A DNA stretch of 64,000 bases from contig CAMCKH010000001.1 in NCBI GenBank assembly GCA_945875435.1, positions 124,001-188,000 of the forward strand. Reading direction: 5' to 3'. How positions within the stretch are numbered: position 1 is the first letter of the stretch; every line of letters begins with the position of its first letter. Below the pieces are notes generated by a model. The model saw only the letters and a program-made list of their open reading frames with translations. It was not told the DNA's origin and searched no databases. This stretch comes from an uncultured Erysipelotrichaceae bacterium (GTDB lineage Bacteria; Bacillota_I; Bacilli_A; Erysipelotrichales; Erysipelotrichaceae). Positions 54,652 to 62,121 of this stretch are shown in pieces. The translations under genes were made by a program, and so were the position numbers.

Positions 54652-55626
54652 TTAATCTTTATTTGCAGTAACTGAATAAATATCAAATATTTTAGAAACT
54701 GGTTTTTCACTTGCGATAGATTCAATAATCTTATAAATCATTTTACCTACAGAAAGTATCTTAATTTTATCGCATCTAAAATTATTTTCTTCTTTAAAAT
54801 CTATACTATTAGTAATTATCATTTGTTTTATTGGGCTGTTTTGTATTTTTTCTAAAGCATCGTTGCTAAAAATACCATGAGTAACAGCTGCATAAATTTC
54901 TCTAGCACCTTTTTCTTTTAAAAGTTCACAACCCGCAACAAGTGAACCTGCAGTGTCGCAAATATCATCAACCACAATACAAATTTTATCTTTAACATTA
55001 CCAATAACATCATTAACTTCAACCACATTAGCTCTAGGTCTACGCTTATCAATAATAGCTATTGGTGTGTGAAGTGCTTCAGCTAAATATCTTGCTCGAG
55101 TTGTACCGCCATGATCCGGAGAAACAACCACAACTTCATCTTTATTAAAGTTGTTTCTAAAATAATGTCCAAATAATGGAATTGCTGATAAATCATCAGT
55201 AGGGATATTGAAAAAACCTTGAATCTGTTGTGAATGAAGATCGATAGTAATAATTCTATCAATACCAGCAGCAATCAATAAATCCGCAACAAGTCTTGCA
55301 GTAATTGGTTGTCTAGCACGAGCTTTTCTATCCTGTCTAGCGTAACCAAAATAAGGAGTAATTACTGTAATTTCTTTAGCACTAGCTCTTTTTATAGAAT
55401 CAACACAAACTAAAAGTTCCATCAACTTTTGATTAACAGGTTTAGAAGTAGATTGAATAATAAATACTCTTTTACCTCTTACAGACTCTCTAGCCTCTAC
55501 AATGCATTCCCCATCAGCAAATTGTTTAATGTCAATTTTACCTGGTTCAACCTTTAAGTACTCACATACTTCTTTAACAAGTTCGATATTTGATGTTAGC
55601 GAAAAAATCACAATACTGTCTTTCAT
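54652..55626 (-). CDS. prs: ribose-phosphate pyrophosphokinase
   Basis: The 324-residue enzyme has the class I PRPP synthase motifs: DLHSQQIQGFFNIPTD, the flexible loop ARQDRKARARQPITA and the PRPP-binding IVVDDICDTAGS. It makes PRPP for nucleotide synthesis. It lies one base downstream of the glmU-like gene, the same order as glmU-prs in Bacillus. Confidence 0.97.
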   Translation of the reverse strand: MKDSIVIFSLTSNIELVKEVCEYLKVEPGKIDIKQFADGECIVEARESVRGKRVFIIQSTSKPVNQKLMELLVCVDSIKRASAKEITVITPYFGYARQDRKARARQPITARLVADLLIAAGIDRIITIDLHSQQIQGFFNIPTDDLSAIPLFGHYFRNNFNKDEVVVVSPDHGGTTRARYLAEALHTPIAIIDKRRPRANVVEVNDVIGNVKDKICIVVDDICDTAGSLVAGCELLKEKGAREIYAAVTHGIFSNDALEKIQNSPIKQMIITNSIDFKEENNFRCDKIKILSVGKMIYKIIESIASEKPVSKIFDIYSVTANKD

Positions 55627-55627
55627 T

Positions 55628-56284
55628 TTATTTACCCTTCCTTATATATTTATAGCCATAATCCTTTTTATTGATTTGTATACTTCTAGAAATAGCTAAT
55701 TCTCCATCTAAAACATCTTTATTTACAGTAGAACCTGCAGCAACTACAGCCTCTTTTCCTATAATAATCGGTGCAATTAAATTAGCATTAGATCCAATAA
55801 ATGATTTATTACCAATGATTGTTTTATGTTTATCTTTACCATCATAATTAACGGTAACAACACCACACCCAACATTCACTTCTTCACCTATCACACTATC
55901 TCCTAAATAAGATAAATGAGCAACCTTACTTTTAAATCCAAAAATTGTATTTTTTAATTCAACAAAATTACCAATACGACACATATCTTTAATCACACAA
56001 TTATTTCTGATATGTGCATTAGGTCCTATTTCTACAAAATTACCAACCACTGAATCACTAATAGTACTAGAAATTACTTTAGTATTTTCTCCTATTTTTG
56101 AATTTGCAATGAAACTACCGGGCATTATAACACTACCCTTACCGATTATGGTTTTTTTCTCAATATAAACATTAGGATATAAAATAACTCCAGGCTCAAT
56201 AACACTGTCGTCACTTATATAAGTGTTTTTAATATCAATAAAAATGACACCATTTTTAGATAATTGTTCATTTATATTATCCAT
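55628..56284 (-). CDS. freestanding GlmU-type acetyltransferase (left-handed beta-helix) domain
   Basis: The 218-residue protein corresponds to only the C-terminal half of GlmU. It has hexapeptide repeats, GNFVELKNTIFGFKSKVAH with the catalytic His, LSYLGDSVIG, VTVNYDGKDKHKTIIG and FIGSNANLIAPIIIG, and ends with ISRSIQINKKDYGY. It should acetylate glucosamine-1-phosphate with acetyl-CoA. The uridyltransferase half is missing and must be supplied elsewhere if UDP-GlcNAc is made. The start at 56284 is set by GAGAGGT four bases upstream; the upstream TTG at 56299 is not needed. Confidence 0.88.
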   Translation of the reverse strand: MDNINEQLSKNGVIFIDIKNTYISDDSVIEPGVILYPNVYIEKKTIIGKGSVIMPGSFIANSKIGENTKVISSTISDSVVGNFVEIGPNAHIRNNCVIKDMCRIGNFVELKNTIFGFKSKVAHLSYLGDSVIGEEVNVGCGVVTVNYDGKDKHKTIIGNKSFIGSNANLIAPIIIGKEAVVAAGSTVNKDVLDGELAISRSIQINKKDYGYKYIRKGK

Positions 56285-56363
56285 AAAAACCTCTCGCAAA
56301 CATTGGAAGCAGCATAAATAATATCAATAAAATAATTAAAATCTTAGGTAATATCTTCTTCAT
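56277..56363 (-). CDS. 28-residue hydrophobic membrane peptide
   Basis: An ATG at 56363 opens a 28-codon frame: a basic start (MKKILPK), one hydrophobic helix of about 16 residues and a short C-terminal ARGFYG. Its end contains the ribosome binding site and start codon of the glmU-like gene, with an eight-base overlap, so the two are translationally coupled. A TTTAGA/TATTAT promoter lies six bases upstream. The function is unknown. Confidence 0.5.
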   Translation of the reverse strand: MKKILPKILIILLILFMLLPMFARGFYG

Positions 56364-56369
56364 ATATTT

Positions 56370-56398
56370 ATAATATCACTTTTTTATCCTTTTCTAAA
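56370..56398 (-). promoter_or_regulatory. leaderless-type promoter of the membrane peptide-glmU-prs unit
   Basis: On the minus strand TTTAGA (56393-56398), a 17-base spacer and TATTAT (56370-56375) lie six bases before the ATG at 56363. The -35 is in the last codons of the flippase gene. Confidence 0.5.
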
Positions 56399-57826
56399 TA
56401 AAATTTTTTTAAATATTAACTTAATTAACTCTTCTTTTAAAGAGATTAAAATAATAATATAAATGATAAAACCAGAAATTATTTGAACTATATTAGTGAT
56501 TATATTTTGTTCCAATTTAATACCAATAAAGTATACAACTATTGCCATAATCAATGAAGCGATTAAATACTTAAAATTATTAAAGGTAAAGAATTCAAGT
56601 TTTATTTTTTTTCTAAGATATATATATTGAATTGAAGTAACAACCGTTTCTGCAATAACTGTAGCGATACAAGCTCCTAAAGCATAATATTTTTGTATAA
56701 AAAACAAATTTAAAACAAAGTTCACTATAGCTCCCCCAACAACAGAATTTGTGTAGGCTTTATTATTACCGCTAGGAATTAAATACTGTATTCCGCAAAC
56801 ATTACTCAAACTAATTAATACAATAATAAAACTAGTAACCTGAATAACAGAAATTATTTTTGGTTCATTTGGAATATACCAAGAAATAAAAGATGGACTT
56901 AAACTTACCAAACCAAAAGTTAAAGGTAAAGATAAAAATAACGCTACTTTAGTTGTGATATTTAAAAAACTCAAAACCTTTTCATCACTATCCTTATCAT
57001 TAGAAATAATATTGCTTATTCTAGGAAGTATAACCTGACCTATTGAGGTGATGAAATATAAAAATATTTTTACAAACCCTTGACTTGTTTTGTATATACT
57101 AACATAACTTTTATCATCTATTAGATAACCTAACATAGTTTGGTCAAGCATGGTGTAAACACTAATCGCAACTGTAGGTATGAATAAATCAAAACTGTTT
57201 TTAAAATGATTTTGATAAACATCTTTAATATTAATAATTTTAAAATAGATATATTTTTTTAAAGAAAGGAATAAAACAAAACAAGATAGAAGTTCAGTTA
57301 CACTATTTATCAATATAAAAATATAAATATCATCAGGTTTTTTTACAAATAAAAATATTAAAAACATACCTGTAATTTTTACAATAATGTTCCTCAAACT
57401 TATTGTTTTAAAATTTTCGATACCTTGAAAAAACCAAGTTATATCAATAGCACTTGCTACAATCATTATCGAAAATAAATAAAATACTTCGCGATTAGCC
57501 TTCACAAACAAAGTTACATAACTTAAATAAAAAACTAATGCGATTATAGTATTAATTATTTGCATCGATAATATTTCAAAAAAAGTTGTACTTAATTTAT
57601 CTTTATCATTTCTTTTTCTAGCGATTTCTCTATTTCCATAAATATTTACACCTAGACTACCCAACATAATAAAATATGTAGCAATAGTTCCTGCATAATC
57701 ATTAATCCCCAACATAGAAAAAGATAAATGCTTAATAGTGTAAGGAACCAAAATTAAAGGAACAGACATTTTAACTATTTGAAATAAAATATTATATAAG
57801 TAATTTTTAATAATTTTTTTATCCAT
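56384..57826 (-). CDS. Wzx-type polysaccharide flippase
   Basis: The 480-residue protein has about 12-14 membrane helices and the Wzx/MATE-fold family signatures at the N-terminus (VPYTIKHLSFSMLGINDYAG). It flips undecaprenyl-linked oligosaccharide to the outer face. It is divergent from capF-like genes, which supports a role in a surface polysaccharide. No ribosome binding site; TATAAT lies seven bases before the ATG. Confidence 0.9.
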   Translation of the reverse strand: MDKKIIKNYLYNILFQIVKMSVPLILVPYTIKHLSFSMLGINDYAGTIATYFIMLGSLGVNIYGNREIARKRNDKDKLSTTFFEILSMQIINTIIALVFYLSYVTLFVKANREVFYLFSIMIVASAIDITWFFQGIENFKTISLRNIIVKITGMFLIFLFVKKPDDIYIFILINSVTELLSCFVLFLSLKKYIYFKIINIKDVYQNHFKNSFDLFIPTVAISVYTMLDQTMLGYLIDDKSYVSIYKTSQGFVKIFLYFITSIGQVILPRISNIISNDKDSDEKVLSFLNITTKVALFLSLPLTFGLVSLSPSFISWYIPNEPKIISVIQVTSFIIVLISLSNVCGIQYLIPSGNNKAYTNSVVGGAIVNFVLNLFFIQKYYALGACIATVIAETVVTSIQYIYLRKKIKLEFFTFNNFKYLIASLIMAIVVYFIGIKLEQNIITNIVQIISGFIIYIIILISLKEELIKLIFKKILFRKG

Positions 57827-57829
57827 TTA

Positions 57830-57858
57830 TTGAATTATAACATATTTTATTTAATAAT
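57830..57858. promoter_or_regulatory. overlapping divergent promoters of the flippase and the capF operon
   Basis: Plus strand: TTGAAT (57830-57835), 17 bases, AATAAT (57853-57858), six bases, then ATG 57865. Minus strand: TATAAT (57834-57839), seven bases, then ATG 57826. The minus -10 overlaps the plus -35 by two bases, so both cannot be occupied at once. Confidence 0.5.
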
Positions 57859-57864
57859 ATTAGT

Positions 57865-58950
57865 ATGAATATACTTATTTTAGGAAGCGAAGGTTTTATA
57901 GGTAAAAACTTAGTTATTAAATTAAAAGAAAAAAAATACAATGTTTTAACATATGATAAAGGAAGTTTGGAAAATTTAGATATTTTGGTTGATAAATCAG
58001 ATTTTATCTTTAACACAATAGGAGTAAACAGAAGCGACAACCCTCAAGACTTCATAGATGGCAATGTTGTTTTTCATCAGGAATTAATTAAAATCTTAAA
58101 TAAAAATCCTAAACCATTAGTTTTTACCTCTACCATCTCAGTAGATATAGATAATATTTACGGGAATAGTAAAAAAGAAGCTGAATTATTATTCAAAAAC
58201 TACGAAAAAGAAAATAACATACCTGTATTTATATATAGATTACATAACTGTTTTGGTAAATATTCAAAACCTAATTATAACAGCGTTATTGCTACATGGT
58301 GTTATAACGCTAGTAGAGATTTGCCATTATATCTAGATGATGAAGAAAAAGAAATTGAATTTATTTACATAGATGATGTTGTGGAAGAATTCATCAATTG
58401 TATTAATAAAGATTCAATTTCCGATTACTACTACATCAATAAAAGATATCGTAAGAAATTGATAGATATTAAAAACATGATTATAAAATTTAAAAATTCC
58501 AGAAACAATTATGAACTATTTGATTTTTCTGATGAATTTTATAAAAAATTATATAGCACTTATACCTCATATTTAAAAGAAGATAATTTTACCTACACCT
58601 TAATAACCCATAAAGATGATCGCGGAAGTTTTAGTGAATTTTTAAAATCTAATTCTTTTGGACAAATAAGCATAAATACCATCAAACCCAATATTACCAA
58701 AGGTAATCACTACCATCATTTAAAAGTTGAAAAATTTTTAGTTGTTTCAGGTAAATGTTTAATTAAGTTTACCGATATAAAAACTAATAAAAATATTGAA
58801 TATATAGTTAGTGAAAATAAATTGGAAGTTATAGATATACCTATTGGATATAACCACACCATTACAAACATTTCAGATAAAGATGCAGTTGTTGTTATTT
58901 GGGCGAATGAAGTGTTTGACAAAGATAATCCAGATACCTATATTTTGTAA
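57865..58950 (+). CDS. capF: CapF-like bifunctional SDR reductase/cupin for UDP-L-FucNAc synthesis
   Basis: The 361-residue protein has an N-terminal SDR domain (GSEGFIGKNL, catalytic YGNSK) and a C-terminal cupin (about 245-361) with the metal-site HYHHLKVEKF. This two-domain form is characteristic of CapF/WbjC, which works on a UDP-sugar intermediate between CapE and CapG. CapG follows nine bases downstream. Confidence 0.88.
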   Translation: MNILILGSEGFIGKNLVIKLKEKKYNVLTYDKGSLENLDILVDKSDFIFNTIGVNRSDNPQDFIDGNVVFHQELIKILNKNPKPLVFTSTISVDIDNIYGNSKKEAELLFKNYEKENNIPVFIYRLHNCFGKYSKPNYNSVIATWCYNASRDLPLYLDDEEKEIEFIYIDDVVEEFINCINKDSISDYYYINKRYRKKLIDIKNMIIKFKNSRNNYELFDFSDEFYKKLYSTYTSYLKEDNFTYTLITHKDDRGSFSEFLKSNSFGQISINTIKPNITKGNHYHHLKVEKFLVVSGKCLIKFTDIKTNKNIEYIVSENKLEVIDIPIGYNHTITNISDKDAVVVIWANEVFDKDNPDTYIL

Positions 58951-58959
58951 GGAGAAATA

Positions 58960-60072
58960 ATGAAAAAATTAAAATTAATGACAATTTTAGGAACAAGACC
59001 TGAAATAATTAGACTTTCTGCAGTGATTAGAAAGTGTGATTTATATTTCAATCATATTTTAGTTCATACAGGACAAAATTATGATTATGAATTAAATGAG
59101 ATTTTCTTTAATCAACTCAATTTAAGAAAACCTGATTATTTTTTAAATTGTGCTGGAAAAAATTTAGGTGAATCAATGGGTAATATCATATCAAAATCCT
59201 ATGATATTATAATCAAAGAAAAACCAGATGCAGTGTTAATTTTAGGAGATACTAATAGTGCTTTAAGTGCTATTAGTGCTAAAAGATTGAAAACTCCAAT
59301 TTTTCATATGGAAGCAGGAAATAGATGTTGGGATTGGAATGTTCCTGAGATGATTAATAGAACGATTGTAGATCATATCAGTGATATTAATTTACCATAC
59401 AGCGAAAATTCTAGAAGATATCTTTTAAACGAAGGAATAGATGGTAAAACTATTTTTGTAACAGGAAGTCCAATGTATGAAGTTATTAACGAAAATTTAG
59501 ATCATATAAATAATTCCAATATTCTTAACGAATTAAATTTAAAAAATAATAATTATTTTGTTGTATCTGCACATAGAGAAGAAAATATTGATAATGAAAC
59601 AAACTTTTTAACATTAATGAATTCTTTAAATGAAATAGCTGAAAAATATCAAATGCCTATAATTTATTCTACTCATCCTAGAAGTAAAAAAATAATAGAA
59701 AAAAATAATTTCAAATTTCATAAATTGATTAAAAATATAGCTCCTGTAGGATTTTTTGATTATAATAAACTTCAAAAAAATGCCTTTTGTGTTTTAAGTG
59801 ATAGTGGAACTTTAAGTGAGGAATCATCAATTTTAAATTTTAAGGCTGTATTAATCAGAACTTCTACTGAAAGACCTGAGGCTCTTGATTCTGGAAGTAT
59901 TGTTGTGGGAGGAATTGATTTTAAAAATATCGATAATGCTATAAACATAGCAGTAAATTCTAAAATAACATCAATCCCTCAAGATTATACTTGCGATGTT
60001 TCTGATAAAGTTGTCAGAATAATTCAAAGTTATACTGATATTATCAATATTACTGTATGGAAAAAGAAATAA
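58960..60072 (+). CDS. capG: UDP-N-acetylglucosamine 2-epimerase family enzyme, CapG-like
   Basis: The 370-residue enzyme has the WecB fold motifs LGTRPEIIRLSAVI, HTGQNYDYELNEIFF, GDTNSALSAI, SAHREENIDN and SGTLSEESSIL. Its place after capF suggests CapG/WbjD, which finishes UDP-L-FucNAc; plain WecB activity (UDP-ManNAc) is the alternative. AAGGAG precedes the ATG. Confidence 0.88.
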   Translation: MKKLKLMTILGTRPEIIRLSAVIRKCDLYFNHILVHTGQNYDYELNEIFFNQLNLRKPDYFLNCAGKNLGESMGNIISKSYDIIIKEKPDAVLILGDTNSALSAISAKRLKTPIFHMEAGNRCWDWNVPEMINRTIVDHISDINLPYSENSRRYLLNEGIDGKTIFVTGSPMYEVINENLDHINNSNILNELNLKNNNYFVVSAHREENIDNETNFLTLMNSLNEIAEKYQMPIIYSTHPRSKKIIEKNNFKFHKLIKNIAPVGFFDYNKLQKNAFCVLSDSGTLSEESSILNFKAVLIRTSTERPEALDSGSIVVGGIDFKNIDNAINIAVNSKITSIPQDYTCDVSDKVVRIIQSYTDIINITVWKKK

Positions 60073-61286
60073 ATATGTTTGTGGTTACTGGTATGTTTGT
60101 TCCAAGTAACGATACAGTAACTATCTTAAATTATAAAAGACTAAAAAATCTTGACTTAAAATTTGATGTATTTGCTTTAAAAAGTAATTTTGATAATTCA
60201 ATTGTTAAAGAATTAGAAAATGATGAAGATTTTAAGAAATTTAATATTGAATATTTTAAAAATTATGATGAGCTGATAACTATAAATAAACCGTACTTAT
60301 TAATTTTAGGATTATTTAATATGATATTGTTTGTATATAAAGCAATTAAAAAATTTGAAAGCAAACCTTACAAATATCTCTACACCTCTTCAATACCAGG
60401 GATAAGTCATATTATCGGTTATTTTATCAAAAAAAAATATAAAGATGTGATTTGGATAGCTTCTTTTAGTGATCCTATCTATAAATCACCTTATAAAAAT
60501 GATCCAAACTTAAAACAAAGATCATTATTATATCAGTTGATGTTTAAAGTTGGTAGTTTTATTTTTATGAATGATATTTTTGAAAAACTACCTATAAAAT
60601 ATGCGGATAAATTGATATTTATTTGCGAACATCAGAAAAACTTCACTTTATCTTTATACCCAAACAAAAAAGAGTTGGAATTAAAAAGTAAAATTATGCC
60701 ACTTACTTATCTAAAAAAATGGTCAATTTATCAAAAATTAATCGAAAACAAAAATAAAACCAACACCAAATTAACAATAAGCCATTTAGGAAGATTATAT
60801 GGACTAAGAAAAATCGATTCTTTAATTGATGCCTTGATTAAATTAAAACAAGAAATTCCAAACTTAGAAAACATGTTGCTCATCAATCAATATAGCGAAA
60901 TTCAAAAAGAAGATGTTAAAAAAATAAAACAACATGGATTAGAAAATATTTTTATAATAAATCCTAAAGTTAATTATCAACAATCTTTAGAAGTTATGTG
61001 TAATAGCGATGTTCTTCTGCTATGCGATACAATAATGGAAAATGAAAAAATACAACCATACTTACCTTCTAAAATTATTGAATATTTACTATTGAAAAAA
61101 CCAATTTTAACTATTTCATTGCCAAATAGTCCTGCTTATACAATCTTACAAAAATATAAACAAAATTTTATCAGCAACGATAGCGAAGAAATCAAAGAAT
61201 TTTTAAAAAAATTTCTTCTAGATATTCCTAGTTATAATTATTCTATTGAAGAACTGGAAAATTCTAATTTCAATTTACTAAAATAA
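60057..61286 (+). CDS. glycosyltransferase (GT4-like)
   Basis: The 409-residue protein looks like a GT-B fold glycosyltransferase, with a C-terminal donor-binding half (about 225-375): LTISHLGRLYGLRKIDSL and PSKIIEYLLLKKPIL. It overlaps capG by 16 bases; a second ATG at 60075 has a weak GGAAAAAG before it and may be the true start. It probably adds L-FucNAc or a neighbouring sugar to the repeat unit; donor and acceptor are unknown. Confidence 0.8.
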   Translation: MEKEINMFVVTGMFVPSNDTVTILNYKRLKNLDLKFDVFALKSNFDNSIVKELENDEDFKKFNIEYFKNYDELITINKPYLLILGLFNMILFVYKAIKKFESKPYKYLYTSSIPGISHIIGYFIKKKYKDVIWIASFSDPIYKSPYKNDPNLKQRSLLYQLMFKVGSFIFMNDIFEKLPIKYADKLIFICEHQKNFTLSLYPNKKELELKSKIMPLTYLKKWSIYQKLIENKNKTNTKLTISHLGRLYGLRKIDSLIDALIKLKQEIPNLENMLLINQYSEIQKEDVKKIKQHGLENIFIINPKVNYQQSLEVMCNSDVLLLCDTIMENEKIQPYLPSKIIEYLLLKKPILTISLPNSPAYTILQKYKQNFISNDSEEIKEFLKKFLLDIPSYNYSIEELENSNFNLLK

Positions 61287-61331
61287 CATATTTTCACAAA
61301 ATTAAAACAAATTTTAAACAATTTTATTTAA

Positions 61332-61337
61332 TATAAT
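61332..61337 (+). promoter_or_regulatory. -10 element of the small RNA
   Basis: A perfect TATAAT lies five bases before the 5' hairpin of the RNA. No good -35 is visible, so activation by a factor is possible. Confidence 0.5.
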
Positions 61338-61341
61338 AAAC

Positions 61342-61448
61342 ATGTAGGAAGATAATAATCCTACATAATGGCAAATAAGATTCCCCCTTATCTTATTTGT
61401 TTCATATTCTATCCCCTTATAAGAAAAAGAGCTATAAGCTCTTTTTTT
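61342..61448 (+). ncRNA. C-rich small RNA, RoxS/RsaE-like architecture
   Basis: Between the glycosyltransferase and trmB lies a roughly 105-base unit with no reading frame. It has an eight-pair 5' hairpin (61342-61349 with 61359-61366), a ten-pair perfect stem (61372-61381 with 61390-61399) whose loop is TCCCCCTT, a single-stranded stretch with TATCCCCTTAT (61410-61420), and a strong terminator. Two exposed CCCC-UU motifs, one in a loop and one before the terminator, are the layout of RoxS/RsaE and other C-rich sRNAs that pair with ribosome binding sites. Sequence identity to RoxS was not tested. Confidence 0.7.
61424..61446. terminator. terminator of the small RNA and, on the other strand, trmB
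   Basis: A ten-base-pair stem (61424-61433 with 61437-61446, core GAGCT) has a three-base loop and T-runs on both strands. It stops the small RNA and trmB, which ends four bases away. Confidence 0.85.
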
Positions 61449-61449
61449 G

Positions 61450-62067
61450 TTATTTCTTTGCTAAAATATAATAAATATTCATATTTTCTGCCATAAATTT
61501 CTTTTCATAACCAGTAAATATAGTGGATTTGAATTCTTTATGAAAATCCTTACTGTTATGGATTATATTTAACTTAAAAAAATTAAATTCTTCTAAACTA
61601 AATTCATACAAATTTTGATTATCGGTTTTAAAATAAATAAATCCTTCTTTTGCAAGTATTTTATCGTAACGATTTAAAAAATCTCTGTATGTAAGTCTTC
61701 TCTTATAATAACCCGATTTTTTCCAAGGATCACTAAATAATAAGTATATTCCATCAAAAATAACATCTTCAAACCATATAGAAATATTATTAGCATTATC
61801 ATTTATAAAAAATAAATTAGTTAATCCTAACTCTTTGGTTTTCTTTATGCAATTAGCAACACAAGTCGGATCTTTTTCATAACCTATATATAAAATATCA
61901 GGGTTTTGTTTAGCACTTTCCGTAATAAAATCACCTAACCCGCAACCTATTTCAAGATATTTAATTTTAAAATCATTAAAAAATTGAAATTGTTTTTTAT
62001 CTTTTAACAAAATAATATTTTCATTTTCTAAATATGGCATTACCCATTTTTTTCTTCTCATTCTCAT
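61450..62067 (-). CDS. trmB: tRNA (guanine-N7-)-methyltransferase
   Basis: The 205-residue enzyme has the TrmB SAM motif YLEIGCGLGDFI, the catalytic SDPWKKSGYYKRRLTY and a C-terminal FTGYEKKF. It makes m7G46 in tRNA. No ribosome binding site; TAAAAT lies six bases before the ATG. Confidence 0.95.
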   Translation of the reverse strand: MRMRRKKWVMPYLENENIILLKDKKQFQFFNDFKIKYLEIGCGLGDFITESAKQNPDILYIGYEKDPTCVANCIKKTKELGLTNLFFINDNANNISIWFEDVIFDGIYLLFSDPWKKSGYYKRRLTYRDFLNRYDKILAKEGFIYFKTDNQNLYEFSLEEFNFFKLNIIHNSKDFHKEFKSTIFTGYEKKFMAENMNIYYILAKK

Positions 62068-62073
62068 AACATA

Positions 62074-62079
62074 ATTTTA
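62074..62079 (-). promoter_or_regulatory. leaderless-type -10 of trmB
   Basis: TAAAAT on the minus strand ends six bases before the trmB ATG; no ribosome binding site and a weak -35. Confidence 0.4.
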
Positions 62080-62121
62080 ATATATTTTAGGAAAAAATAG
62101 TATACAAAACAATAATTAAAT

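Noticed and set aside
57819-58040. minus-strand frame overlapping the capF start
   Set aside because: It covers the divergent promoters and the SDR motif of capF on the other strand and has no recognisable domain.
61342-61448. tRNA, tmRNA or 6S RNA in the 61.3 kb gap
   Set aside because: There is no cloverleaf, no T-arm GTTCGA box, no tag reading frame and no long 6S-like bubble; the two C-rich loops and terminator fit a regulatory sRNA better.
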